Assembly: GCA_019307645.1 (NCBI GenBank)
Contig: JAFDJF010000013.1
Coordinates: forward strand, 1 to 15,770
Direction: 5' to 3'
DNA length: 15,770 bases
DNA from: Deltaproteobacteria bacterium
GTDB lineage: Bacteria; Desulfobacterota; DSM-4660; Desulfatiglandales; Desulfatiglandaceae
Both the position numbers and the translations under genes were made by a program. The notes under the pieces are model-generated. The model made no database searches. It was not told the origin of the DNA and worked only from the letters and a program-made list of their open reading frames with translations. Positions 1-7,886 of this stretch are shown piece by piece (position 1 is the first letter of the stretch; each line of letters opens with the position of its first letter).

Positions 1-92
1 CATCCTTCGTCACTGCGGCGTAAAGTAACTACGCCTCATTCCTCAGGATTTGCAAGCCTTGATCTTGAACATTTTACGAAACCGTCGAAATT

Positions 93-259
93 CGGACTTT
101 TTACGAGACCATCAATTATGACAATTCCGTAAAAAGTCGTCACTCCGGTGGAAACCGGAGTCCAGACAAGCTGGAACTATTTGATATAACTGGATTCCGG
201 CCTACGCCGGAATGACGAAGCAGGGTGTTTTCCGACTTTTTACGAATTCATCAATTATT
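93..259. repeat. direct repeat pair flanking a repeat element
   Basis: Two near-identical copies of about 28 bases lie at 93-120 and 232-259. They share the core GACTTTTTACGA followed by ATCAATTAT and differ mainly in a 4-base block (GACC against ATTC). They flank the inverted-repeat element at 128-250. Positions 1-92 contain no gene; the only structure seen there is a short GCGTA/TACGC inverted repeat at 18-34. The stretch resembles dispersed intergenic repeats of Desulfobacterota genomes. That is from memory, not from a search. Confidence 0.6.
128..250. repeat. imperfect inverted-repeat element with two nested hairpins (MITE/REP-like)
   Basis: The ends are CGTAAAAAGTCG (128-139) and its inverse CGACTTTTTACG (233-244). 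Inside are two perfect hairpins. ACTCCGGT/ACCGGAGT has a GGAA loop (142-161), and ATTCCGGC/GCCGGAAT has a CTAC loop (194-213). The left hairpin with its flank (TCCAG) is a diverged inverted copy of the right one (CTGGA), so the whole is a large imperfect palindrome. It ends close to the stop codon of the CBM48 gene and could act as a transcript-end structure for that minus-strand operon. No open reading frame is present. Confidence 0.75.
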
Positions 260-274
260 ATGCCAGGTACATGC

Positions 275-583
275 CTACACGATAATTACTGAATTATCAC
301 TGTCCCCATAAGGGGTGGGAACATGTTTATCAGCATCTCTATCATTTTCCCAGTCTTGATCATCTTTGAGATACCTGAACTGATACTCCTTATACAAATC
401 GAGATCAACCGTCGCGGTAAAATCACCGTTCTTCAGCTTTTTCATGGGAGTGGCATGTGTGTCCCAATCATTAAAGTCACCGACCAAATGGACCGTATTG
501 ACAGGTCCGGTCATTTCGTTGGGCATTTTGAAAGTAACCTTGCATACGGCTTTTTTCTTGAGATACTTTTTTTTGATGCTCAT
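275..583 (-). CDS. stand-alone CBM48 / AMPK-type glycogen-binding protein
   Basis: This 102-residue protein consists almost wholly of one CBM48 (isoamylase N-terminal/AMPK-beta glycogen-binding) fold. The VHLVGDFNDW motif (residues 31-40) is typical. Aligned by eye to the AMPK-beta carbohydrate-binding module, Trp40 and Trp78 match the two sugar-stacking tryptophans and Asn97 the conserved asparagine; the usual lysine is replaced by Arg70. The first 12 residues are lysine-rich. There is no signal peptide, membrane segment or catalytic domain. It probably binds glycogen or other alpha-glucan in the cytoplasm. Its ATG overlaps the debranching enzyme's stop codon (ATGA), and a strong ribosome-binding site (GGGAGG) lies inside that gene, so the two are almost certainly translationally coupled. 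The specific role, such as anchoring the debranching enzyme to glycogen, is inferred from context. Confidence 0.88.
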   Translation of the reverse strand: MSIKKKYLKKKAVCKVTFKMPNEMTGPVNTVHLVGDFNDWDTHATPMKKLKNGDFTATVDLDLYKEYQFRYLKDDQDWENDRDADKHVPTPYGDSDNSVIIV

Positions 584-3500
584 GATGACCTCCCTTTTTC
601 ATTAGAATTAATGAATGTAATCATCTGACCTGTAATGGCAACCCACACTCGCAGCAATTCACTGGCGCCCCAGGCCTGGGCATCACAGCCGCGCTGCAAA
701 TGCGGGTAATCTCCGTCCATGATCTCCGGAACGTGACCCATACACCCATGGTTTAACTGGCGGGAACTGCTCGCAAGCAACGCCAAAGCAGTCGCCTTTC
801 CTTCATTGCCGTAAACTCTGAACCATGCCTCACTGAAAGATGGAAATACCCACGTCCATGCCGTACCGTTGTGGTAGGCAGGCTTACGTTTTGTATCTTC
901 ATCGCCTGCATATTTACCCTGGTACGGGTGGACCGGGTTGTTAACAGCGTTTCCCAGATAGACTATTGGAAGCGGGTAACGGACCTCCCGGTCGGCCAGG
1001 CTTCGAATACCACCCGGAATAAGAAGTTCTTCACATGCAGTCACGATCTTACGGCACAGAGCCTTATCACCGACTGCACCCAGCGTCACGGCAAAAAGCT
1101 GATTCGGCCTCAATGCATCATCGGGCTCTGCCTGACCGGCAGGCTCACCCGGGCGCGCATGGAGGCAGTCAGACAAAAAACCCTCACTTTCCAGCATAAA
1201 AAGATCGGTTATCGACTTCCGAACATTTGATGCCTTCTTTTTCCAAAAATCTCTATTTTCCGCTCTGTCTATTCGGGCCAGGAAAGACAGGGCAAAATGC
1301 CACAGGGCCTGTATCTCGATGGGGTACCCTTCACGGGGAGTTCCTGCCGGATGGTTCGTGTCCATCCATGTAAAATGAGCAGGGCTGAAAACCAGATCGG
1401 ACTCGGGATCCATCCGGATTCCATTAGGAGTGCCGGCCATAATGGAGCGGCCCATGGATATGAAGATCTGACGAATTGTACGACCATTACAGACGGTGTC
1501 AAGGAATGATTCGTCTCCTGCTGACGTGACAAGGTCGGCACAGGCAACGAAAAGCCACAACGGTGCATCTGACGTGTCTCTGTTACCTGCGTCATCTCCC
1601 CGAATCATGTTGGGGATGGTCCCGTTCTCTTCAAACCGGACGAACTGCTCAATGACCGACTTTGCAGTGTCATTCCTCCCGGCAGCGATCAACCCGCGTA
1701 CGAAGATCAGGGTGTCCCGCCCCCAGTCAAGAAACCATGGATATCCGGCAATTACGGTGTTCAAAGTATCGCGTTTTACAACAAATGAATCCATTGCCTG
1801 AATGAGGGCTTCACCGAGTTTTTTGCCCTCATTAACTTCAGAGACGGAACCTGCCACATCCTGCGGCAGAGGTTTCCAGTTTATGGAACAGGACTCTTTT
1901 GACCGCATCACCTGTGCGGTCAAGCTCACGGTTGCTCCCCCTTTGAGCGATGTGTAGAAATACCCGGGGCTGAAGAGATCTGAATCCGAGTCCAGTCCCC
2001 GCTCAGCCTCTATTGGCCGGTGTACCATATATTGCCATTCGGGTTCCACCACAAAGGACCCTCTTGAAATCAGGACCTGCATCGCCCGATGATCATCGGG
2101 CGAAAAGACAAAGCCCATTGCATCTGCGGTAACAGATTCCGGCCACATGTGTTCCGGCCCCAGATACGCCTTTGTTGTGTCATGGAAATTTCGATCCTCG
2201 ATGTCGGGACGAAATATAATGCGAACATCCCTGGAATCTGCCAGTCTGCCGTCCTCATCACCTGTTTTGTGGCGGTAACATGAAATTCTGATTGCATTTT
2301 CACCCCGGGCCATCTCCATCGCTATTGTCAGAAAGACATGTTGCCCCTGTCCGCAAGGAATGTGATATTGCCAATAACCGCAGTCGTTGTCATCATAACT
2401 GAATGAATCAAGGCAGTCATTGTTGATTTCTGTTGAATACCCCTGAAAAACAAGCCATGCCCGACACCGGCTCAGCATAATCCACCGGTCTTCCGGATAA
2501 TAGGGATTCAGGTTTGCGGCAAGGAGGGCATCGTATTTGCTGGCCAGTTTTCCCCAGGGGACATGCGCCCTGAGCATGCCGCCACGGCCATTGGTCCCCA
2601 AAAAGAGCAGTGGCCTGCGCAACAGTTCGGATCTGACAAAACATCTGTTCACCCGGACCTGCTCTGCCACGGGCAGAGAGAGAAGATGTGCCCTCGCATG
2701 CTCACAATGCCCGGCCGTGTAAACGGTAAGGTCCAGATTGAGGGACCGATGTACAGCAGGGGACGGCAGGGGCAGAAAAAGCGCACCATATGTCCCGTCC
2801 GCACACGGCAGACTGTTTTCGCAGGCCAGGACAAATTCCCTATCGCCGGTTTTATCTATCATTTTTGCAGAAAAGGACGTCTCTGCCTGCACCAGCAGAA
2901 AGTGTTCCGGTGGTATCATTACCTCCCGTTTGATGTCACGCGGCCATTGCCAGGTGATTACACGCGGCTCGTCACTGAAAACATTGAGACTGCGGCAATA
3001 TTCCACAGGGTCTTTTGCAAGATCCAGGGCCGCCTGATCAGGGTTGAAATCCCCCAGGTGGTGTGTCCCGTTGTAAAACCCGTGGACGTTCATAGCCTTT
3101 GCGCGGAAACACTGTTTTATGACCCGATCCGGCATAGAGAATCTTCGTCCGGATAGATCCCGAAGCAGATCAAGATCATCCCGATCAGTTGTCAGGCACA
3201 AAACCTGTCCGGGTTCAAGGACAAATGTCCACATGCCGTCGGACTCAGAAACGGGTATTTCCTGTTCTGTGATAAGATCCAAAAATACCCGGTCACCCAT
3301 CTCTGTCATCTTCGGGTTCCATTTCCCCCGGGTCCGGCCTTCGACATCGAGGTTTACCAACACCAGAAGTCTTTTTCCGGATGGTACATGATGTCTCAGA
3401 AGTGCGATGAAGTTTCCTTTGCCCTGCTGGATCATTGAAAGCTCAACACGATCGTGGAAGGCAGGATGTGTCTTGAGTAGAAGGATCAGACGACGGATAA

Positions 3501-4938
3501 GCTTTACCTGGTTTTTCTCTGTACCCCAGTTCAGGGAATTTGCCCGGTGGACATCGATCCTTTCATCGGCAAACCACTCCACCCCGTTGGCAAAGCCAAA
3601 ACCTCCGTGTTGAGAGCAAAGGGCGCACAGCGCAGTGCGCATCCGAGCATAAGTCTTCGAGCGTTCAGCCAGGCGGAGGTTATCGTGGGTTTCCGCAAAG
3701 TGAATCATGACGCCGTCCGTCCGTGCGATTTCAAGTGGTTCCGGCAGATAATTCTCTATCTCCGCACGGTCGTAGTTCTGAAACAGCTCGGAATAGGCCC
3801 AGTTCTGGTTTGCTGTATTCAGGATATCTCTGGTGACTGAAATCCTGCCGCCAAGACCCTCCAGGAGAAAAATCGAATCAGGGAACTGCTTTCGAACAAC
3901 AGCGGTTATGTATTTCCAGGCGGGAACCGGTATCATGTATCCTGCGTCGCAGCGGAAGCCGTCCACACCTCTGCGGCACCACAAAAGAAACACCTCTGCC
4001 ATATACTGCCACAGTTCTTTGTGAGAATAGTCCAGTTTGGTCAAATCCGCCCAGACAACCCCCCACGCGCCGGGGGCTTCAATTCTCCCGTCCGTGTCAC
4101 GGACAAGCCATTCCGGATGGGTATTGTGCAGCCTGGCAGCCCACCCGGTATGGTTGATCGCGATATCGATAACAATTTTTGCATTGCGTTCATGCACTGC
4201 ATCAACCAGCTCTATAAATTGTTCCGTTGGTGTCGCCGCAGGATCAAATTCTGCCAGGGCCGGATCAACGGTTGTAAAACTCAAGGCTGCATACGGACTC
4301 CCAAACCTTCCCATTCTGGCATAGGTTGTGGGTGTTGGATGAACCGGAAGCAACTGGATGACCCTGCAGCCGAGATCCCCGATAATAAAATCAAGCTCTT
4401 TTATCAGATCCCGGAATTTTCCTGAGGGTGGAATCACCGTATAACCGTCGCTGTCAAGCTTTTGAACAGCCTCTTTGACGGGTAAGCCATGTTCCTGCTT
4501 CTCTTCTTTGTTGGGACCAAACTGCCTGACAAATGCATTATAAATAATGTTCGCACAACAGGTATCGGCCGGCTCCACATTTAATGCGGTGTTGTCTCCG
4601 ACCGGCCATACCGGGTCTGCTTTACCATCCGGCAGGAAAAAGCACTTCGCCTCAAAGTGACCGACCTCACAAAGGGCAATCGTGACCTTAAATTGCCGAC
4701 TGTCGCTCCGTTCCATGGGGATATCAAACCAGTCCCTGTTCATTCGAGTTTCATCATGAATGACTTCCCTGATGATCTCTTCCTTTTTGGTTTCCCCATG
4801 CCCTAAGTTTGTGCGCAGCCATGCGCTTCCCGCTTCCGCTTCCGGGATAGAGAGCGAGAAGGTTTGAGTGTCACCCCGAAAAGCGAGGATGTGTGTGCCG
4901 GGAGCGGGATGCTGTATGATTTTTACTGAAACGTTCAT
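580..4938 (-). CDS. bifunctional-type glycogen debranching enzyme (GH13 alpha-amylase-like plus GH133 amylo-1,6-glucosidase)
   Basis: Numbering here runs from an alternative upstream GTG at 5037 (1485 residues); from the ATG at 4938 the protein has 1452. An N-terminal beta domain (about 34-150) precedes a GH13 barrel (about 160-620). The barrel has DIAINHT (291-297), GVDGFRCDAGY (357-367, nucleophile Asp364), LLEGLGG (Glu393 as acid/base) and HFAETHDN (446-453, His451-Asp452). A middle region leads to a C-terminal (alpha/alpha)6 GDE_C domain (about 1070-1475) with WGRDT (1105-1109), DTSDAPLW (1154-1161), a WMD segment near 1225 and the AYHNGTAWTW segment (1387-1396). This order matches the eukaryotic glycogen debranching enzyme, which moves maltosyl or longer branches and then hydrolyses the remaining alpha-1,6 glucose, so cytoplasmic glycogen breakdown is the likely role. 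Residues 1-33 of the longer reading (Ser/Pro/Gly/Gln-rich) look non-coding, contain a GC hairpin and lack a ribosome-binding site; I therefore prefer 4938, though it has no clear Shine-Dalgarno either. It is the first gene of the operon with the CBM48 protein. Confidence 0.93.
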   Translation of the reverse strand: MNVSVKIIQHPAPGTHILAFRGDTQTFSLSIPEAEAGSAWLRTNLGHGETKKEEIIREVIHDETRMNRDWFDIPMERSDSRQFKVTIALCEVGHFEAKCFFLPDGKADPVWPVGDNTALNVEPADTCCANIIYNAFVRQFGPNKEEKQEHGLPVKEAVQKLDSDGYTVIPPSGKFRDLIKELDFIIGDLGCRVIQLLPVHPTPTTYARMGRFGSPYAALSFTTVDPALAEFDPAATPTEQFIELVDAVHERNAKIVIDIAINHTGWAARLHNTHPEWLVRDTDGRIEAPGAWGVVWADLTKLDYSHKELWQYMAEVFLLWCRRGVDGFRCDAGYMIPVPAWKYITAVVRKQFPDSIFLLEGLGGRISVTRDILNTANQNWAYSELFQNYDRAEIENYLPEPLEIARTDGVMIHFAETHDNLRLAERSKTYARMRTALCALCSQHGGFGFANGVEWFADERIDVHRANSLNWGTEKNQVKLIRRLILLLKTHPAFHDRVELSMIQQGKGNFIALLRHHVPSGKRLLVLVNLDVEGRTRGKWNPKMTEMGDRVFLDLITEQEIPVSESDGMWTFVLEPGQVLCLTTDRDDLDLLRDLSGRRFSMPDRVIKQCFRAKAMNVHGFYNGTHHLGDFNPDQAALDLAKDPVEYCRSLNVFSDEPRVITWQWPRDIKREVMIPPEHFLLVQAETSFSAKMIDKTGDREFVLACENSLPCADGTYGALFLPLPSPAVHRSLNLDLTVYTAGHCEHARAHLLSLPVAEQVRVNRCFVRSELLRRPLLFLGTNGRGGMLRAHVPWGKLASKYDALLAANLNPYYPEDRWIMLSRCRAWLVFQGYSTEINNDCLDSFSYDDNDCGYWQYHIPCGQGQHVFLTIAMEMARGENAIRISCYRHKTGDEDGRLADSRDVRIIFRPDIEDRNFHDTTKAYLGPEHMWPESVTADAMGFVFSPDDHRAMQVLISRGSFVVEPEWQYMVHRPIEAERGLDSDSDLFSPGYFYTSLKGGATVSLTAQVMRSKESCSINWKPLPQDVAGSVSEVNEGKKLGEALIQAMDSFVVKRDTLNTVIAGYPWFLDWGRDTLIFVRGLIAAGRNDTAKSVIEQFVRFEENGTIPNMIRGDDAGNRDTSDAPLWLFVACADLVTSAGDESFLDTVCNGRTIRQIFISMGRSIMAGTPNGIRMDPESDLVFSPAHFTWMDTNHPAGTPREGYPIEIQALWHFALSFLARIDRAENRDFWKKKASNVRKSITDLFMLESEGFLSDCLHARPGEPAGQAEPDDALRPNQLFAVTLGAVGDKALCRKIVTACEELLIPGGIRSLADREVRYPLPIVYLGNAVNNPVHPYQGKYAGDEDTKRKPAYHNGTAWTWVFPSFSEAWFRVYGNEGKATALALLASSSRQLNHGCMGHVPEIMDGDYPHLQRGCDAQAWGASELLRVWVAITGQMITFINSNEKGRSS

Positions 4939-5009
4939 GTGGGTTATGGGTTCAGATGTTCCGGGTTCAGCGCTGAGGGTTGCTTTTTTTCGCTGGCCTT
5001 GCCCGGAGG

Positions 5010-5026
5010 CCGGCCCTGAAGGCCGG
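5010..5026. other. GC-rich hairpin at the 5' end of the debranching-enzyme gene
   Basis: CCGGCC and GGCCGG form a perfect 6-bp stem around a 5-base loop (CTGAA). It lies 72 bases upstream of the preferred ATG (4938) and inside the reading frame if the GTG at 5037 is used. If the ATG is right, it would be a structure in the mRNA leader. No T-run follows on either strand, so it is not a standard terminator. Confidence 0.5.
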
Positions 5027-5047
5027 GTTAGGGACACAGAAAAAACA

Positions 5048-5077
5048 CTTATAATGGCAGGAAAGAAGTAATAACAA
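5048..5077 (-). promoter_or_regulatory. possible sigma-70 promoter for the glycogen operon
   Basis: On the minus strand TTGTTA (5072-5077) and TATAAG (5048-5053) are 18 bases apart. The -10 hexamer matches TATAAT in five of six positions and the -35 matches TTGACA in four. Transcription would start near 5041, giving a leader of about 100 bases before the ATG at 4938 but almost none before the GTG at 5037. This is a weak supporting argument for the shorter protein. The match is by eye only. Confidence 0.33.
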
Positions 5078-5233
5078 ATAGTAGCCGTTCACGGTTCCAG
5101 TTTAAAAGCTCTAACGGGTTCGTATCAAAAGGATAATGCCTCGATAAAGGCCACAAGTATGTTTCATCCAATGGGTGAAAGAAGCAAATCGACGAATTAT
5201 GGAATAAAATGTGGGAAGTCAAGTGACTATAAC

Positions 5234-5272
5234 CGTTGAACCTTGAACCCTGAACCGCTGAACCTGTGAACG
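5234..5272. repeat. short tandem repeat of a TGAACC-like unit
   Basis: Five consecutive units of 7-9 bases share the core TGAAC (TTGAACC, TTGAACC, CTGAACC, CTGAACC, GTGAACG). On the minus strand this reads as successive GTTCA units. It lies between the response regulator's stop codon (5292) and the glycogen operon. A related GTTCACGGTTCC stretch occurs at 5088-5099. The rest of 5078-5291 shows no gene. Confidence 0.7.
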
Positions 5273-5291
5273 CTTACAACGCAGCACCTTC

Positions 5292-6683
5292 TCAATTTTC
5301 TGAAACAAGTGACAGTTTATCCGCTTCATAGCCAAAAGGAGTAATATCATATTTTTTTATCTTTCTATACAGAGTAGTAATATTGATTCCCAGCAAGTCA
5401 GCAGCCTCAGCCTTGTTACCCGCAGTTTTGTTCATCGCCTCTTTTATCAAAACGATTTCATTTCCTCTTAAATTAAAAGTCGTTCCCTTTTTTACTGTAA
5501 TTTCACCTAATTCCCGTAACTCAGTAGGAAGGTCTGTGATCCCGATGATATCACCCAACCCCAGGACGAATGCCCTTTCAATCGCATTTTCCAATTGTCT
5601 CACATTACCCGGCCAATGATAGTTTAACATGGCATTCATCGCTTCCGGGGATATGTTTTCCACTTTTCTCGTGTTTAACTCGTTAAATTTATTCAAAAAA
5701 TAATTTATGAAAAGGGGGACATCCTCTTTTCGCTCACGCAACGGGGGCATTTTTATAGATACCACGTTCAGGCGATAAAACAGATCTTTTCTCATTGCGC
5801 CACTTTTTATGGCCTCTTCCAGATTCCTGTTGGTAGCGGCAATAACCCTCACCTCGACGTTTGTTTCAACGGTATCACCAACAGGCCGCACCTTCTTGTC
5901 CTGGAGTACGCGCAGTAATTTAACCTGCAGATGTGGCGTTAGTTCTGCTATCTCGTCCAAAAAAATAATCCCGCCTTCTGCGGCTTTGAACAGACCGGCC
6001 TTATCCCTGATCGCCCCGGTAAATGAACCCTTGACATGGCCAAAAAGCTCAGTTTCCAGAAGCCCCTCCACCATGGCGCCACAATTTACCGGAATAAAAG
6101 GCTTATCCTTGCAGTCACTGTTTTGGTGGATTACCCTGGCAACAACCTCTTTCCCGGTTCCGCTTTCCCCCTGAATCAGCACTGTCGGTGCATTAATACT
6201 GATACGATCTATTATCTCATAAATCTCCTGCATCTTCGGGCTGACGCCGACCAATTCGTTATATCTGTATCTTTCTTTCAGCCTCCTTTTGATCATTATA
6301 TTTTCCTTCTGCAGTTTCTTTTTCTCAACAATCCTGTCTATCAATATCTTCAGCCGCTCCAACTTGATGGGCTTTTGCAGGTAATCGTAGCTGCCCAGCT
6401 TCAGGGCTTCGATAGCGGATTCTATCGTCCCATAGCCCGTGACAATGACCACTTCTGTTTCAGGTCGATGTTCCTTTATAGCCGCAAGGAGTTCCAGACC
6501 ACTGAACCCGGGCATGTTTAAGTCAGTAAAAACAATGTCATGACCAGCTGACTTTACAAGTTCAAGGGCCTCCAAACCGTTATCGACAACACTCACTTCA
6601 TACCCGTTGAGACTCAGATATTCTTTGACGATATCGAGTATCTCCTTTTCATCATCAACAAACAGGATTTCAAATTCCCCCAT
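5292..6683 (-). CDS. NtrC-family sigma-54-dependent response regulator
   Basis: This is a 463-residue three-domain regulator. The receiver (1-118) has acidic Asp10/Asp11, phospho-acceptor Asp54 (FTDLNMP), Thr82 and Lys104. The AAA+ sigma-54 activation domain (about 142-370) has Walker A GESGTGKE (172-179), a GSFTGA loop (219-224) in place of the usual GAFTGA, Walker B IIFLDE (239-244) and the RKDLFYRLNVV region. A Fis-type helix-turn-helix (EAADLLGINITTLYRKIKK) lies near the C-terminus. It would be phosphorylated by a sensor kinase and then drive sigma-54 promoters. No kinase gene adjoins it, so its partner and targets are unknown. A GTG at 6707 would add eight residues, but AAGGGAGA lies 7 bases before the ATG at 6683, which I take as the start. 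Its length and domain order are normal for the family. Confidence 0.95.
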   Translation of the reverse strand: MGEFEILFVDDEKEILDIVKEYLSLNGYEVSVVDNGLEALELVKSAGHDIVFTDLNMPGFSGLELLAAIKEHRPETEVVIVTGYGTIESAIEALKLGSYDYLQKPIKLERLKILIDRIVEKKKLQKENIMIKRRLKERYRYNELVGVSPKMQEIYEIIDRISINAPTVLIQGESGTGKEVVARVIHQNSDCKDKPFIPVNCGAMVEGLLETELFGHVKGSFTGAIRDKAGLFKAAEGGIIFLDEIAELTPHLQVKLLRVLQDKKVRPVGDTVETNVEVRVIAATNRNLEEAIKSGAMRKDLFYRLNVVSIKMPPLRERKEDVPLFINYFLNKFNELNTRKVENISPEAMNAMLNYHWPGNVRQLENAIERAFVLGLGDIIGITDLPTELRELGEITVKKGTTFNLRGNEIVLIKEAMNKTAGNKAEAADLLGINITTLYRKIKKYDITPFGYEADKLSLVSEN

Positions 6684-6690
6684 AAGAACT

Positions 6691-6698
6691 TCTCCCTT
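6691..6698 (-). promoter_or_regulatory. ribosome-binding site deciding the response-regulator start
   Basis: On the minus strand AAGGGAGA precedes the ATG at 6683 by 7 bases. The upstream GTG at 6707 has no comparable site, which supports the 463-residue protein. Confidence 0.75.
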
Positions 6699-6700
6699 AG

Positions 6701-6749
6701 TGCTCACTGATTACTGACCACTCAATGCCGCTAAATTAAGGAGTGAGCA
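6701..6749. repeat. 8-bp inverted repeat upstream of the response regulator
   Basis: TGCTCACT (6701-6708) and AGTGAGCA (6742-6749) are perfect inverses separated by 33 bases. They sit immediately upstream of the regulator's ribosome-binding site. This could be an operator or a leader hairpin of this gene, or part of a dispersed repeat; the sequence alone does not decide. Confidence 0.5.
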
Positions 6750-6791
6750 ATTTATTTCCCAGGACATTCAATCAGTCAGGGTTAATTAAAA

Positions 6792-6937
6792 CCGAATATC
6801 GAATCACGCTAAAGACGTGACCTATGGGCAAGAATTTCGAATGATGAAGGAAGGAATTTTTAGCAATATATATAAACAAATAGAGCGAAGCGATTCCATA
6901 CTTCTACATTCTACATTCGTTATTGGATATTCTGCGG
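6792..6937. repeat. imperfect palindromic intergenic repeat (MITE-like)
   Basis: The left arm CCGAATATCGAAT (6792-6804) matches the inverse of the right end (ATTGGATATTCTGCGG, 6922-6937) apart from a short insertion. The inner part AATTTCGAATGATGAAGG is a diverged inverse of the CTTCTACATTCTACATTCG segment near 6901-6919. It looks like a dispersed, non-coding, hairpin-forming element. It carries no credible gene. Confidence 0.5.
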
Positions 6938-6939
6938 TT

Positions 6940-6970
6940 AAAAAAATCCCGCATGGCACAATCCCGGGAT
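6940..6970 (-). terminator. probable intrinsic terminator after the HDOD gene
   Basis: Read on the minus strand, ATCCCG pairs with CGGGAT across a 13-base loop, and the second arm runs into seven Ts. It begins about 60 bases after the HDOD stop codon (7029), the expected place for the end of that operon. Between them (6971-7028) the only structure is the 13-base palindrome CGTTAATTTAACG at 6990-7002. Confidence 0.65.
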
Positions 6971-7028
6971 ACTGGAGCCTATGGAAAATCGTTAATTTAA
7001 CGGCATTGACTGTCCACTGGTCCAGGAT

Positions 7029-7886
7029 TTAAGGTATTTCGCTAATAAACAGGCTTATGTCCTGGAATTGCCTTTCCATCTCTTCGGCAATCGGCTCAAT
7101 GGCACTCAGCTTTAATTGCAGTGCATCCCAGGATTCTTTGTTTAAGGGTGGGATCTTTTTGTCTCCGCCTGACCCCATGTCCATTGCCCGACAAAGTATA
7201 TCTGCCAGGTGAACAATGGCAGCTTCCCGCGAGAATCTCCCGGCAAGACCCGGTTGATGATGATGAGCAATGACATCCACAAGTTTGGAAGACATGTTCC
7301 ACCTTTCAGCAAGCAATTCCCCAACCTCGGCATGGGTGTAGTCCAATACACGTCTCTCCGCATCTACCAAAAGAATATTTTCGTCTTCAACTACCGAAAT
7401 CACCTTATTGAAATCCTCAGGCAGGAACAACAATTCCACAATCTTCCCGATATCGTGCAAAAGGCCTGCGACAAAAAGCTCCTCAATCTTGTCATATCTC
7501 ATGTAATCGCCGATGACCTTGGCCCCTACAGCACAACCCAGCGAATGATCCCAGAACCGTTCTACCCCTAATCGGTCCTCTTTACCCTTGTTCGAAAACA
7601 AACCGAAGACAGAAGTCGTCAGGAGCAGGTTTCTTATGGCATCAAAACCCAGTAATACGATAGCGCCTGTTACCGTGGCGATCTTTTGAGGAAACCCGTA
7701 AAAAGAAGAATTAACAAGTTTTAAAAGCCTGGCGGTCAGGACCTGATCATCTGTGATAACATTTGCCAGATCCTTGGCTGAAGATTTTGGATCATTAACA
7801 AGTTCAGTTATTTTCAGCACCGTCCTGGGAAGAGTAGGGAGATCGCTGACCCTGTCAATAATTCTTTTCAGACTAGCGGGTTTCAT
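7029..7886 (-). CDS. HDOD domain signalling protein
   Basis: This 285-residue cytoplasmic protein consists of one HDOD domain (about 10-215) with a short C-terminal extension. Family marks are LPTLPRTVLKITELVNDP (16-33), the helix-rich DDQVLTARLLKLVNSSFYG (46-64) and IATVTGAIVLLGFDAIRNL (69-87). It also keeps several residues typical of catalytic HD domains: His144-Asp145 (LLHDIGKI), His114, His185, the 208-210 histidine cluster and His226/Asp229. Most HDOD proteins are thought to act as non-enzymatic signalling scaffolds, so metal binding or activity is possible but unproven. The start overlaps the preceding gene by 14 bases, indicating coupling. There is no signal peptide or membrane segment. 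The input signal and target are unknown; nearness to the flagellar genes suggests motility or cyclic-di-GMP signalling, but this is inference. Confidence 0.92.
   Translation of the reverse strand: MKPASLKRIIDRVSDLPTLPRTVLKITELVNDPKSSAKDLANVITDDQVLTARLLKLVNSSFYGFPQKIATVTGAIVLLGFDAIRNLLLTTSVFGLFSNKGKEDRLGVERFWDHSLGCAVGAKVIGDYMRYDKIEELFVAGLLHDIGKIVELLFLPEDFNKVISVVEDENILLVDAERRVLDYTHAEVGELLAERWNMSSKLVDVIAHHHQPGLAGRFSREAAIVHLADILCRAMDMGSGGDKKIPPLNKESWDALQLKLSAIEPIAEEMERQFQDISLFISEIP

Noticed and set aside
1..274. CRISPR-like array from the repeated ACTTTTTACGA and hairpin units
   Set aside because: Only two to three copies occur, spacing is irregular and partly inverted, and no cas gene is present; a palindromic intergenic element fits better.
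2563..3156. 197-codon plus-strand frame inside the debranching-enzyme gene
   Set aside because: It lies opposite a well-supported enzyme and its product has no domain; it reflects the base composition of the sense codons.
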